In this document: piece by piece, positions 27,460 through 37,108 of the stretch
Layout of the letters: every line of letters begins with the position of its first letter
Position numbering within the stretch: position 1 is the stretch's first letter
Assembly: GCF_963082495.1 (NCBI RefSeq)
Contig: NZ_CAUJAN010000002.1
Span: 62,001 to 126,000 of the forward strand
Direction of reading: 5' to 3'
DNA: 64,000 nucleotides
Origin: Methanobrevibacter sp. V74
GTDB lineage: Archaea; Methanobacteriota; Methanobacteria; Methanobacteriales; Methanobacteriaceae
Translations under genes and position numbers: made by a program
The notes under the pieces: model-generated
What the model saw: the letters and a program-made list of their open reading frames with translations, nothing else
Database searches by the model: none
What the model was told of the DNA's origin: nothing

Positions 27460-30400
27460 ATGAAATATTATAAGTATATAGTTCTAATTTTCATTCTATT
27501 TTTAACAATAGGTATCGTATCAGCTAGTGGTAGTATAACTGATAATGATGATTCAACTCCTGTTAGTGATGCTACACACATATATGAAACTTCAGATATG
27601 GATGAAAATATTGGTGTAACAACTGGAAATACTACGGACAACATTCTAACAACAAATGATGATACATCAAGTAATATTCTAAAAGAGGATGAAGATGGGT
27701 CTTATAATGATTTACAAACCCAAATCAATGATAATAGTGTTGTAAGTTTAGATAAAAATTACAAATATAAAAATAATACAGACAGTGCTAATGTTTTATT
27801 TATTGAAAAAAAAGATGAATTTGAAATTAATGGAAATAACTATCAAATTAGTGGAAGTGATTTTCAGCAGGTATTTTTTCAATTAAAAATTCAGCTAAAG
27901 TCACTATTAAAAACCTTATTTTAACTCACGGGGTAGGAGCTATTAAAATAGAAAACTCTAATATAACTTTAATAAATGTTAGATTTACAAATAATAATGC
28001 ATCAAATCAAGGTGGAGCCATACATGCTGAAAATTCTAATGTGGATATAATAGATTCTTCATTTAATAAAAATACGGCATTAAATTTTGGTGGAGATATT
28101 TACTCTAGAAACAGCACAATTATAAGTTTAAATTCTAATTATACTAATTCTTCCTCTTCATATGGAGGATCTGCTGTAATTGTATATGGAAATTATGCAT
28201 CAACTAATGATAGATATATTGATACTTCATCAGAACAAGGTGCTGCAATCTACACTTATTCTTCTAAGTTATATGTTAATAATGGAACATTTAACTCAAA
28301 TAATCCTATTAATTGGGCTTTTATATATTCAATGGGAACAGAACCTATAACCATTATAAACAGTAATTTCTATAATACTACATCTAATTATTCTACTGCA
28401 ATTCACAGTAAAACTAAAACAACCATTGTAAATACAAATTTCACTAATCTTAGAGCATTATTTACAGCAGGTGTAATTGGTCTTAAGGAAAGCGATTATG
28501 CAATTATAGAAAATTGTACATTTACAAATACCTCCTCAACAAATGATGGTGGAGCAATATATGCAGATGCTATAGGGTGGACTAAATTACAGGGAGGTCA
28601 TGTTTTTTTAAATAATTCTAAATTCAATAATTGTAGTGCAGGATTTGGTGCTGCTATAATGGTACTTGGTGGAAATTTAACTGTTGAAAATTCTGAATTT
28701 ATAAATAATAATGCAATATATGATGGTGGTGCAATATATTTATCCACGCTAAAAAATATTACAATTTCTAATTCTAATTTTACAAATAATAAACTATATT
28801 GTTCAGACTATATTCCGGCATATGGTAGTGTAATATATGTTGCATTTTCAAATATTACTCTTGATAATCTAAATTTAACCGGAAATGGTAATGAAGAGGT
28901 TTATGGTGCAATATATTCTTATGGAAATAATTTAACCATTAAAAATTCCTATTTCAATGAAAACAAAGAAGCATTATATGAAGTATTTGGAAATATACTA
29001 AATATTTCAGAAAACAATAATTTCACAACAGATAATTGTACATTAAATCAAACAAATTATATTTCACTAATTGAGGAAGAGGGACTTCAAATTACACTTT
29101 TAAATAATACTATTAGTATTACAAACCTTCCAAGTAAATTTGATTTACGTGATTTTGGATGGGTAAGTCCAGTTAAAAATCAAGGTGATATGGCTTCATG
29201 TTGGACATTTGGTGCTACAGGTGCACTTGAATCTGCAATACTTAAGGCTACAGGTTTAAGATATGTTCTATCAGAAAATAATATACAAAACAGTGCTTTA
29301 GCATATTCTATTTTAGGATCTGCTAATTTATTTGAAGGAGGAATGTCTGAAAACGCAGCACTATATGTACTTAGTTGGTTAGGTGTGGTTTCAAATGAAG
29401 ATGATGCATATGATGAGCTTGGTAAAATTTCATTAATGATGACTACAGATGCTAAAATCCACATTAAAGATGTTAAATTCATAGCTCCACGAAAAAGCGT
29501 GAATGATGAAAATTGGTTAAAGGATATTAAACAAACATTGTTAAATTATGGTTCTGTAACTATTAATTATAATGCTATTCACGATTCACCAGAGTACAAT
29601 CCAAAGACTTTTGCACAATATTATAATGGTACGGCACCTTCAAATCATGCTGTATCAATTGTTGGATGGGATGATAATTTCAAAAAGGAAAATTTCAATA
29701 TTAAACCACCTAGTGATGGTGCATTTATTGTAAAAAATAGTTGGGGTAAATCTTGGGGTGATGGAGGTTATTTTTATCTTTCATATTATGATACATCTTT
29801 AGGTTTTACTAATTCCCTTGCATATATTTTAGAAAACACTGCTAATTATACTAAAAATTATCAATATGATGTTGGAGGAACTCTCATTTTACTTAATTCC
29901 AAAGTGTTAGAATCTCCAAATGTATTATATAAAAATATATTTAAAGCAATTGATGATGATTTAATTGCTGCAGTTGGAACTTACTTTGAAGACATTCAAA
30001 ACTACACTATGAATATTTCAGTGAATGGTCAGTTAAAATTAACTCAAAAAGGCATAAGCCCTTATAGAGGTTATCATACAATTCCATTAAATGAATATGT
30101 TCCAATAAAAAAAGAGGATGTTTTTGAAGTAGTTTTTGAAAGTTCAACATTACCTATTTTATTACATTCAAGAGAAGTTTATAAAGATAATACTTCATTT
30201 CTCTATATAAATGGAGAATGGAACAATTTAAAAAATGAAACCCCTTTTGGCCCATCAACAGCATGTATAAAAGTATACACTTTAACTGATAAGTCTAGTA
30301 TAAAATCTAATGATTTTAACACTTACTACGGTAATAATAATTCATTTAATGCAACATTTTATGATGTAGATGGACAATTACTTAAAAATGCAAAGGTTAA

Positions 30401-31064
30401 CTTTATTGTTGATGGTAAAAATTATACAACATCCACTAATGAATTAGGCATAGCAATGCTTTCTAATTTGGCTGTTGGAGTATATAAGGTAACTATTGTA
30501 AATCCAATAAATAAAGAAACCATTACAAAAACTGCAACCGTTAAATCAAGATTATCTGCATCAAACATTCAAATGTATTATACAGATGGATCTAAATTTA
30601 AAGTTCGTGCATTAGATACTAATGGTAAAGCAGTTTCAGGCCAAAGTATTAGAGTAACTATTGGAAACACCGTATATAATGTTAAAACTGATAAAAATGG
30701 TTATTCATACATTAAAGTTACACTTGCACCTAAAACTTATAAAGTAACAAGCGAGTATGCAGGCTGTAAAATATCTAATACCCTAAAAATCAAACAAGTT
30801 TTAAAAGTAAGTAATGTTAATGTTAAAAAGATTGCTAAATCCTTTAAAATTAAGATCACCTTAAAAGGTAAAAAAGCACTTAAATCTAAAAAAGTAACTA
30901 TTATACTTAATAATAATATTTATCATGTTAAAACCAATTCAAAAGGGATAACTACTTTAAAACTTAGTAAATCAGTTATTAAAACCCTTAAAAAGGGTAA
31001 AAAGTATACTGTAAAATCAACTTATGGTTTAACTACAGTTTCAAGTTATGTGAAAGTTAAATAA
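27460..31064 (+). CDS. Adhesin-like surface protein with papain-like (C1A) protease domain (ALP3), interrupted by one frameshift
   Basis: 27460-27924 encodes the signal peptide (YIVLIFILFLTIGIVSA) and a Thr/Asp-rich linker. The frame then shifts near 27861, where one more T in the run after GA would restore SDFSAGIFSIKN, and continues to 31064. Numbered from the ATG at 28041: right-handed beta-helix repeats up to about 360; papain-like domain with Gln381, Cys387 (NQGDMASCWTFG), His536 (SNHAVSIVGW) and Asn566 (VKNSWGKSWGDGGYF), all catalytic residues intact; then two or three Ig-like repeats with a Lys-rich end. A surface cysteine protease in a gut archaeon could process neighbouring cell proteins or its own adhesins. 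Confidence 0.85.
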
Positions 31065-31077
31065 GGATTAAATCCTT
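31063..31077 (+). terminator. Hairpin at the end of ALP3
   Basis: AAGGAT-TAA-ATCCTT, a 6-bp perfect stem overlapping the stop codon and followed by a T-rich stretch. Confidence 0.5.
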
Positions 31078-31180
31078 GTTTATTAAATTTGTTTATTAAG
31101 GGTGTCCGCCAAAATTAATTTTTTGATTTTTTTTTGAAAAATTTTTTCATATTTAAATTTTTTATTTATTTTCTTGTTTA

Positions 31181-32263
31181 TAGTTTTGGACAAAAAATTT
31201 TTTAGTTAAGGTTGATGAATTTTTTAATCCAATTTTTATAATATCAATCATTATTTATAATCCTATGTTTGTGTGCTTTTCAGAATTTAATTTATTTGCT
31301 TTATTTTTTATTTTTACTAAAAATTATTTCTTCAGAACTATTATTGTTTGCTATAAATTCTTTAAATTCATTTTTTGATGAGTTAAATTGTGTTTTCAGA
31401 TTTTAGTTGATTATATATTTCAGTTTCATCTAATTTCGTATCTGCTAAAATATTTTTAAGTTCTAATATTAAATTTTTATTTTCACAATTGACAATTTTA
31501 AGCTGTATTAATGATTTTATTTCCTCAAATGTGCGTGTATTTGGTTGAAATAAGATTAATGAATTGCCATTTACTGCTTGGTATCCATTTGCGTTTAATT
31601 TTATTCTCGTAGTTATTTTTGTCTGTCTATTTTTTTTTGTTCCTAATAAATAGTATAATCGGCTTGTATTATCTTTATTTTGCACTGCTGTTTGATCTGC
31701 GAATACTAATATATCTTTTTTCAAATCTATTTTCTTTTGTGTTTTTTTTTAGTTGTTCTGAAGCATCTTCTGGTGCTTCAGCAGGAATAATATAGGGTTT
31801 TCCATTATCCGAAGCCTAAATTTTTCATTATCCGCCTAATTTGTCTATCACTATAAGTAACGCCAAATTCTTCGATTATTTCGTGTTTTACTTCTCTAAC
31901 GCTTGTTAATTGTTTTTTTATAATGTTCTCTTTTAGTTCTTCAAATTGTTTTTCTGATAATTTTGTTTTTCGTCCAGATCCTTCTTTTCTAAGTAATCCA
32001 TCAAATCCTTCTTCATTCCAAGCTTTTAACCATGCATGGCCTGTTGGAATTGTTTTCCCACGTTTTTCTATTGCATATTTTACTGTTTCACCAGCATAAA
32101 TGTCTTCAATGAATGTAATTTTTTCATAAAATTCTATATAATGTTTTAAATCAGCTTTAACTTCATGAATTTTAGAAAGTGGGATTTTTTTGTTAATATA
32201 AGCATTCCTACTCATATTAATCTTTTAGTCACATTTAATATAAATATTTTTTGTCCAAAACTA
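31181..32263. mobile_element. Degraded IS630-family insertion sequence
   Basis: Ends carry matching inverted repeats, TATAGTTTTGGACAAAAAAT at 31179-31198 and its complement at 32246-32265, both flanked by TA, the IS630 target. Length about 1.08 kb. It contains one broken transposase gene on the minus strand. It lies just after ALP3, so a second element borders the ALP cluster. Confidence 0.8.
31383..32215 (-). pseudogene. IS630-family transposase with two frameshifts
   Basis: The first frame (31805-32215) has the N-terminal helix-turn-helix typical of IS630, with GHAWLKAWNEEGFDGLLRKE and SGRKTKLSEKQFEELKENI. The second (31383-31724) contains DILVFADQTAVQNKDNTSRL with the first catalytic Asp and NGNSLILFQPNTRTFEEIKS. 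A linking stretch PYIIPAEAPEDASEQLKK lies in the third frame, so at least two frameshifts exist. The second half of the DDE core appears shortened. Non-functional. Confidence 0.8.
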
Positions 32264-32325
32264 TAATATAAAAATATTTATCAATAGTCAATCTGAAAAT
32301 GAATAAAAAAAAGAAAATATTAATA

Positions 32326-32955
32326 TTACAGATTTTCTTTTAATATATATCCTAAATAAACACCAAGATAAGCAGCAACAGGAATTAATAAAATAAATAA
32401 TATTATTTTAAATACACCACTTAAATCTATAGATGGTGCGTATGTTGGAGTAGTAGATTGATATGTACTGCCATATAAATTACTGCCACCAGATGAGAAA
32501 ACATGACTTAAAAGAGAAAAAATTCCCATTAAAAATGTAAATATTAAACCAATTCCGCATGAGACCACTGCAAAAATACTTCCCAGATACACAGAAAAGT
32601 TGGGAACAACATAAGATTTATCCCTGCATCCATAATATCCCACAAAAATAGCACCAAAGAATACTGAAAACACAATTGTCAATAGAAGATAAGTAATAAA
32701 ATCTATTGACCCCTTTTCCATAAATGATGACCAAACAAATGATCCTGCAAATAGAAATACCCCAAATATTACAAATGAAAATACGATTATTGAAAAGTTT
32801 GTTCTTTCATTTAAATTATCAAAAAAAGATTTATCTTCTTTAATATGTTCATGACTAGGTATTTTGTTATTTAAATCAAAACCACATTCAGAACAGAACT
32901 CAGTATCCTCATCCACTTCAAATCCACAATTAGGACAATGTCTTATAATATCCAT
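32326..32955 (-). CDS. Zinc-ribbon membrane protein
   Basis: 209 residues. It begins with a zinc ribbon (CPNCGFEVDEDTEFCSECGF at about 7-26), then a short linker and four predicted membrane segments (FSIIVFSFVIFGVFLFAGSFVW, LLLTIVFSVFFGAIFVGYY, AVVSCGIGLIFTFLMGIF and a C-terminal VFKIILFILLIPVAAYLGVY). A Ser/Tyr/Thr-rich loop precedes the last segment. Such proteins are widespread in Methanobrevibacter, with no known function. Single gene with a GGTGAT-type start context. Confidence 0.75.
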   Translation of the reverse strand: MDIIRHCPNCGFEVDEDTEFCSECGFDLNNKIPSHEHIKEDKSFFDNLNERTNFSIIVFSFVIFGVFLFAGSFVWSSFMEKGSIDFITYLLLTIVFSVFFGAIFVGYYGCRDKSYVVPNFSVYLGSIFAVVSCGIGLIFTFLMGIFSLLSHVFSSGGSNLYGSTYQSTTPTYAPSIDLSGVFKIILFILLIPVAAYLGVYLGYILKENL

Positions 32956-33046
32956 ATAATCACCTTATTAATATATTGGGAATAAGATATTAAAAAACTT
33001 TTCAAAAAAAAATAGAATTGTAATTCTCTAAAAGAAAATTACAATC

Positions 33047-33235
33047 CTAAAGTATTATAAATAAACCAATTACAAATAGTGCGATTAGCAGTAAAATATC
33101 TACATCCCCTGATTCAGGGGCTTCTTCAATTGTTTGATTATCTGTTGATGTTTTATTAACATCGGTTGAATTGTTTAATTGGCTTATAATTGGATTTGAA
33201 TTTGAACCAAGTTCCTTTAGATAGTCATGAATCAT
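33047..33235 (-). CDS. Possible small membrane-anchored protein, 5' end unclear
   Basis: 62 residues ending in a hydrophobic anchor (VDILLLIALFVIGLFIIL) after an Asn/Ser/Thr-rich stretch. The same frame stays open upstream for about 44 more codons (CDDFDDNESDFNYSDFDYL, HKQGHSKTSSC) to a TAA without any ATG, GTG or TTG. A TATA-like ATATATATAA sits near 33373-33382. It is either a longer protein with an unusual start, or the 3' part of a truncated surface-protein gene. Confidence 0.4.
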   Translation of the reverse strand: MIHDYLKELGSNSNPIISQLNNSTDVNKTSTDNQTIEEAPESGDVDILLLIALFVIGLFIIL

Positions 33236-33427
33236 AGTTGGAGCTGAAGATGATGTTGTTTTAACACAAGATGATGTTTTAGAATGCCCTTGTTTATGTT
33301 TTAGATAATCAAAGTCTGAGTAGTTAAAATCAGATTCATTATCATCAAAATCGTCACAGTAAGTTTTTTATTATATATATTCACCAAATATGTAAAAATA
33401 ACATTACAAAAAAAAGAAAAAATTGAT

Positions 33428-34285
33428 TTAAATTCCATTAACAAAGGATTTAAACCAATTCAATAAACCATCAAGTGAAAATCCACTATCAGAAGTACTG
33501 TTTAATAAACTACCCAATTGACTTTTGTAGTGATTAACATCACCTTGTACATTTTGTACTTGCTCAATACTGTCTGCCAAGTTCTCTATATCAGTATTAG
33601 TAATGTTAATGTTATTGTTTTGAACATGATTATTAATAATATTGACAATAGAATCATGATCCGTTACATTATCATTAGCTACCTCTTCTTTTACCTGGTC
33701 AACCAAGGCAGATAATTCATTAGCATCTACTCCTGAGTTTTCAACAATTTCTCCTTGTGTGTATATTTCATCGCTTGCGGCTTTTTTTACATTATCCGGA
33801 ATTTCAAGATTTGTTGCTTCTTCATAAGCATTCATGATTCCTGCAAGAGCGGATTCCCCAGTAGCTGAAACCGGACTTGTTACATAAACATGTCCCCTTG
33901 TAATTCCAGCAGATTTTAAAGCTGAAATATACATATCTCCAGTTATTGTTGTGATTTTTGATTTATCCACAGTTACCTCTAAATTATCGTTGTCATTTAA
34001 ATCTAGAAATGCAGATGAAAGGATTTGATTTGAAGAGTAAGACTTCCCTGTAATACCGCTTGAAACTTGATTTACCTGATTAGCAGTAATTACTTTTGTT
34101 ACCACATTATTCAAATCCACATTTGATTGTTTAACGAAAAACGAATCCACATCAGATTTATAATTGCTATTTGCATTAGTGGTTTCACCATAAGTTATTA
34201 CAAGATTAGAATCTGTTGAAAATCCGGCTGGCATTAACATACCTAATATAATCAAAGCCAATATTGCTATAGTAATCTTTTTCAT
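33428..34285 (-). CDS. Secreted DUF1002-family protein, copy 2
   Basis: 285 residues from the ATG at 34285, which follows GAGGTGAT; a GTG at 34294 lies inside that site. Signal peptide KKITIAILALIILGMLMPAGFS. The body matches DUF1002 proteins, secreted proteins common in gut Firmicutes: VITYGETT near the start, MYISALKSAGITRGHVYVTSPVSATGESALAGIMNAYE in the middle, and EIYTQGEIVENSG. Function unknown. It overlaps the stop of its paralogue upstream, giving a two-gene operon. A bacterial origin is likely but inferred. Confidence 0.85.
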   Translation of the reverse strand: MKKITIAILALIILGMLMPAGFSTDSNLVITYGETTNANSNYKSDVDSFFVKQSNVDLNNVVTKVITANQVNQVSSGITGKSYSSNQILSSAFLDLNDNDNLEVTVDKSKITTITGDMYISALKSAGITRGHVYVTSPVSATGESALAGIMNAYEEATNLEIPDNVKKAASDEIYTQGEIVENSGVDANELSALVDQVKEEVANDNVTDHDSIVNIINNHVQNNNINITNTDIENLADSIEQVQNVQGDVNHYKSQLGSLLNSTSDSGFSLDGLLNWFKSFVNGI

Positions 34286-34290
34286 AATTA

Positions 34291-35148
34291 TCACCTCTTA
34301 AATAGATTAACCTTATTTATTATGTCATTTATTGAGCATTCGCCATTACGTTTACTTCCAGAAAAAAATTTTGAAAGTTCGAATTCATAATCTTTTGCAT
34401 CTTTCTGTGCTGAATGTACATCTTCTATTGTACTTGCAAGGCTTTCAACATCATTATCTGAAATATTGAAATTATTTATTTCACAATTCTTATTAATTAT
34501 TTTCACTATTTCAGCGTGATCAGTTATGTTTTCTGCGCTTACTTCATATTTAACTGCACTTACCAATTGAGTTAAATTTTCAGCTGAGATATCTGAATTT
34601 TCAACAATTTTAGATTGTGTATATATTTCACGATTAGCTGCTGTTTTAACATTCATAGGCATTTCAATATTTGTTACAGATTCATAAGAGTTTAAAACTT
34701 CAGAAATTGAATTTTCTCCAGTTATATTTGCCGGACTGGTTATGTAAACAACCCCTTTAGTTATACCTGCTGATCTAAGAGCCAATTCATACATATCACT
34801 TGTAACTACTGTAACTTTAGATGAATCAACTATGACTTTAAGTTCGTTGCATTCACTTAAATCAACAAGACAGGCAGAGCATATTTGATCTATTGAGTAA
34901 CTTTGATTTGTAAAAGAATTATACAGATCATTGACATTTTTTGCCGTGAAGACTTTATTATTAGTATCTACAACATCAACATTCGCATTTTCTTTAAAAT
35001 AATTATTAACCGCTTCCTTATATTCTGGATTTAATCGAGTAGCTTCACCATAAGTAATTACGACTGAATCGGAATCGCTTGAAAATCCTATAGGAATTAA
35101 AATGCCAATAATAATCAAAGCAACAAGTGCAACAAATATCATACGCAA
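34291..35148 (-). CDS. Secreted DUF1002-family protein, copy 1
   Basis: 285 residues. The TTG at 35148 aligns exactly with the ATG of the paralogue, lies four bases after GAGGTGAT and gives an identical length, so I prefer it to GTG at 35157 or ATG at 35142. Signal peptide MIFVALVALIIIGILIPIGFS, then VITYGEATRLNPEY, MYELALRSAGITKGVVYITSPANITGENS and EIYTQSKIVENSD. It differs from copy 2 across its whole length, so the duplication is old. Function unknown. Confidence 0.85.
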   Translation of the reverse strand: MRMIFVALVALIIIGILIPIGFSSDSDSVVITYGEATRLNPEYKEAVNNYFKENANVDVVDTNNKVFTAKNVNDLYNSFTNQSYSIDQICSACLVDLSECNELKVIVDSSKVTVVTSDMYELALRSAGITKGVVYITSPANITGENSISEVLNSYESVTNIEMPMNVKTAANREIYTQSKIVENSDISAENLTQLVSAVKYEVSAENITDHAEIVKIINKNCEINNFNISDNDVESLASTIEDVHSAQKDAKDYEFELSKFFSGSKRNGECSINDIINKVNLFKR

Positions 35149-35401
35149 TTTTATCACCTCTTACAAATTCTTATTTAAGGTTAGTCAGTGTAGTATTTAA
35201 ATGTTTCATTTTTTAGACAATAATTAATAAAATTTTAGATATGGATGAAAATTATAAAATATAATATATTAGTTTAAAAATTATTCATATTATTTAAGTT
35301 TTGAAATTAAAAAAAATAAACAAATCCCATAGGCAATAATAAATCTTAATATATGAAAAAAGTAATATTTACTTATAAAATAATCATTTCAAGAGGATTA
35401 C

Positions 35402-37108
35402 ATGAGAAAATTATTAAAACCAATGAAAAGTAGAATTCCGCAAATCCTTATTATTTTTGGACTTTTGCTGATTCAGGTGTATTGTGATTTAACATTACCT
35501 CAGTATACTGCAAATATAGTAAATATTGGAATTCAAAATACAGATATTCAATATATCCTTGATATTGGAAAAATAATGCTTTTAATGGTTGCAGTTTCAG
35601 CCTTAGCGACAGTTGGAGTATCATATTTTTCAAGTAGAGTATCATCTGGATATGCAAAAGATTTAAGGAAAATAGTATATTCAACAGTTTTAAAATTCTC
35701 AAATCATGAATTAAACAAAATATCAAGGTCTTCTTTAATAACCCGATCAACAAATGACATCAACCAACTGCAAAATGTTTTAGGAATGATTTTTACCACA
35801 CTTTTATTTGCTCCCCTATTGGGAGTTGGAGGCATAATAAAAGCATTTGAACTTGAAACTGACTTATCATGGATTATTTTAGTAACATTCATAGCAATTG
35901 TTCTTCTTTTATTAATCATTGTTGTAAGAGTACTGCCTTACTTTAAAATAACTCAGGAGATTATTGATAAAATTAACAGAGTATCTAGAGAAATCCTTAT
36001 TGGAATGCCTGTTATTAAAGCATATGTTAGACAAGACTATGAACAAAATAAATTTGAAAAAGTAAACAGCGACTTTTTAAATGTTAACCTTTATGTTTAC
36101 CGAAATATCATGATAATGACTCCATTAATGACCTTGATCTTGAATCTAATGACTGTTTTAATATTATACTTTGGAGCATATGATGCCATAAGTGGAGGAA
36201 TCCTCACAGGAGACATAATAGCATTTATCCAGTATTCAACCCAAATCGTATCTTCATTCTTAATGATTGGAGGATTTATAATAATGCTTCCAAGAATACT
36301 TGTTTCTGGAAGGCGTGTAAGTGAAGTGCTCAATACCAAAATAACAATAACTGATGGAGATAAAACAGATATTGATGACAATTCAATTATTGAATTTAAA
36401 AATGTTTCATATAAATATCCTGGAAGTGAAAAGGAAACATTGAAAGACATTAATTTTAGCTTAAAACCCGGCAAAACAACTGCAATTATCGGCGGAACCG
36501 GTAGCGGAAAATCAACAATTCTTAATTTAATACCTCGCCTGCAAGATCCAAGCTCTGGTGAAATTTTAATTAATGGAGAGAATATTAAAAATTTTAATCT
36601 AAAAACATTAAGGAATAAAATCAGTTTTACACCCCAAAAGGCAATATTATTCCAGGGAACTATCAAATCCAATATGCAGACTGGCAGGAGCAATGCAACC
36701 GACAGCGAAATTGAAAATGCACTGCATCTAGCACAAGTGGATTTTGTTAAAAGTCTCGATGAGGAAGTCTCCCAAGGAGGATCCAACTTCTCAGGCGGAC
36801 AAAAACAACGCTTATCAATAGCTAGATCCATCATCGGCAAACATGACTTTTATCTGTTTGATGATTGTTTTTCTGCACTTGATATGAATACCGAACGTAA
36901 AGTAAAAGATAATCTGTCTAAATTAAAAGATTCTTCAGTTTTAATTGTTTCACAAAGAATATCAACAATTATGGATGCTGATGAGATAATTGTACTTGAC
37001 AATGGCGAGATAGCAGATAGGGGAACACATAATAAATTAGCTGAAAGCTGTGACATCTATCGTGAAATTGTAAACACTCAAATTGACAGTATGGAGGTGC
37101 AACTATGA
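35402..37108 (+). CDS. ABC exporter half-transporter, degenerate-site subunit
   Basis: 568 residues: six membrane helices (about 1-300) and a nucleotide-binding domain (about 325-568). Walker A GGTGSGKST, signature NFSGGQKQRLSIAR. In Walker B (FYLFDDCFSALD) the catalytic Glu is replaced by Asp, as in TM287-type subunits. It pairs with the next gene, with which it overlaps by four bases (ATGA), so the heterodimer has one weak and one full ATP site. GAGGAT precedes the ATG. Likely a drug, lipid or peptide exporter; substrate unknown. Confidence 0.92.
   Translation: MRKLLKPMKSRIPQILIIFGLLLIQVYCDLTLPQYTANIVNIGIQNTDIQYILDIGKIMLLMVAVSALATVGVSYFSSRVSSGYAKDLRKIVYSTVLKFSNHELNKISRSSLITRSTNDINQLQNVLGMIFTTLLFAPLLGVGGIIKAFELETDLSWIILVTFIAIVLLLLIIVVRVLPYFKITQEIIDKINRVSREILIGMPVIKAYVRQDYEQNKFEKVNSDFLNVNLYVYRNIMIMTPLMTLILNLMTVLILYFGAYDAISGGILTGDIIAFIQYSTQIVSSFLMIGGFIIMLPRILVSGRRVSEVLNTKITITDGDKTDIDDNSIIEFKNVSYKYPGSEKETLKDINFSLKPGKTTAIIGGTGSGKSTILNLIPRLQDPSSGEILINGENIKNFNLKTLRNKISFTPQKAILFQGTIKSNMQTGRSNATDSEIENALHLAQVDFVKSLDEEVSQGGSNFSGGQKQRLSIARSIIGKHDFYLFDDCFSALDMNTERKVKDNLSKLKDSSVLIVSQRISTIMDADEIIVLDNGEIADRGTHNKLAESCDIYREIVNTQIDSMEVQL

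Noticed and set aside
36097-36840. Long 247-codon frame antisense to the first ABC exporter gene
   Set aside because: It mirrors a well-conserved coding frame, has no ribosome binding site and no recognisable domain.
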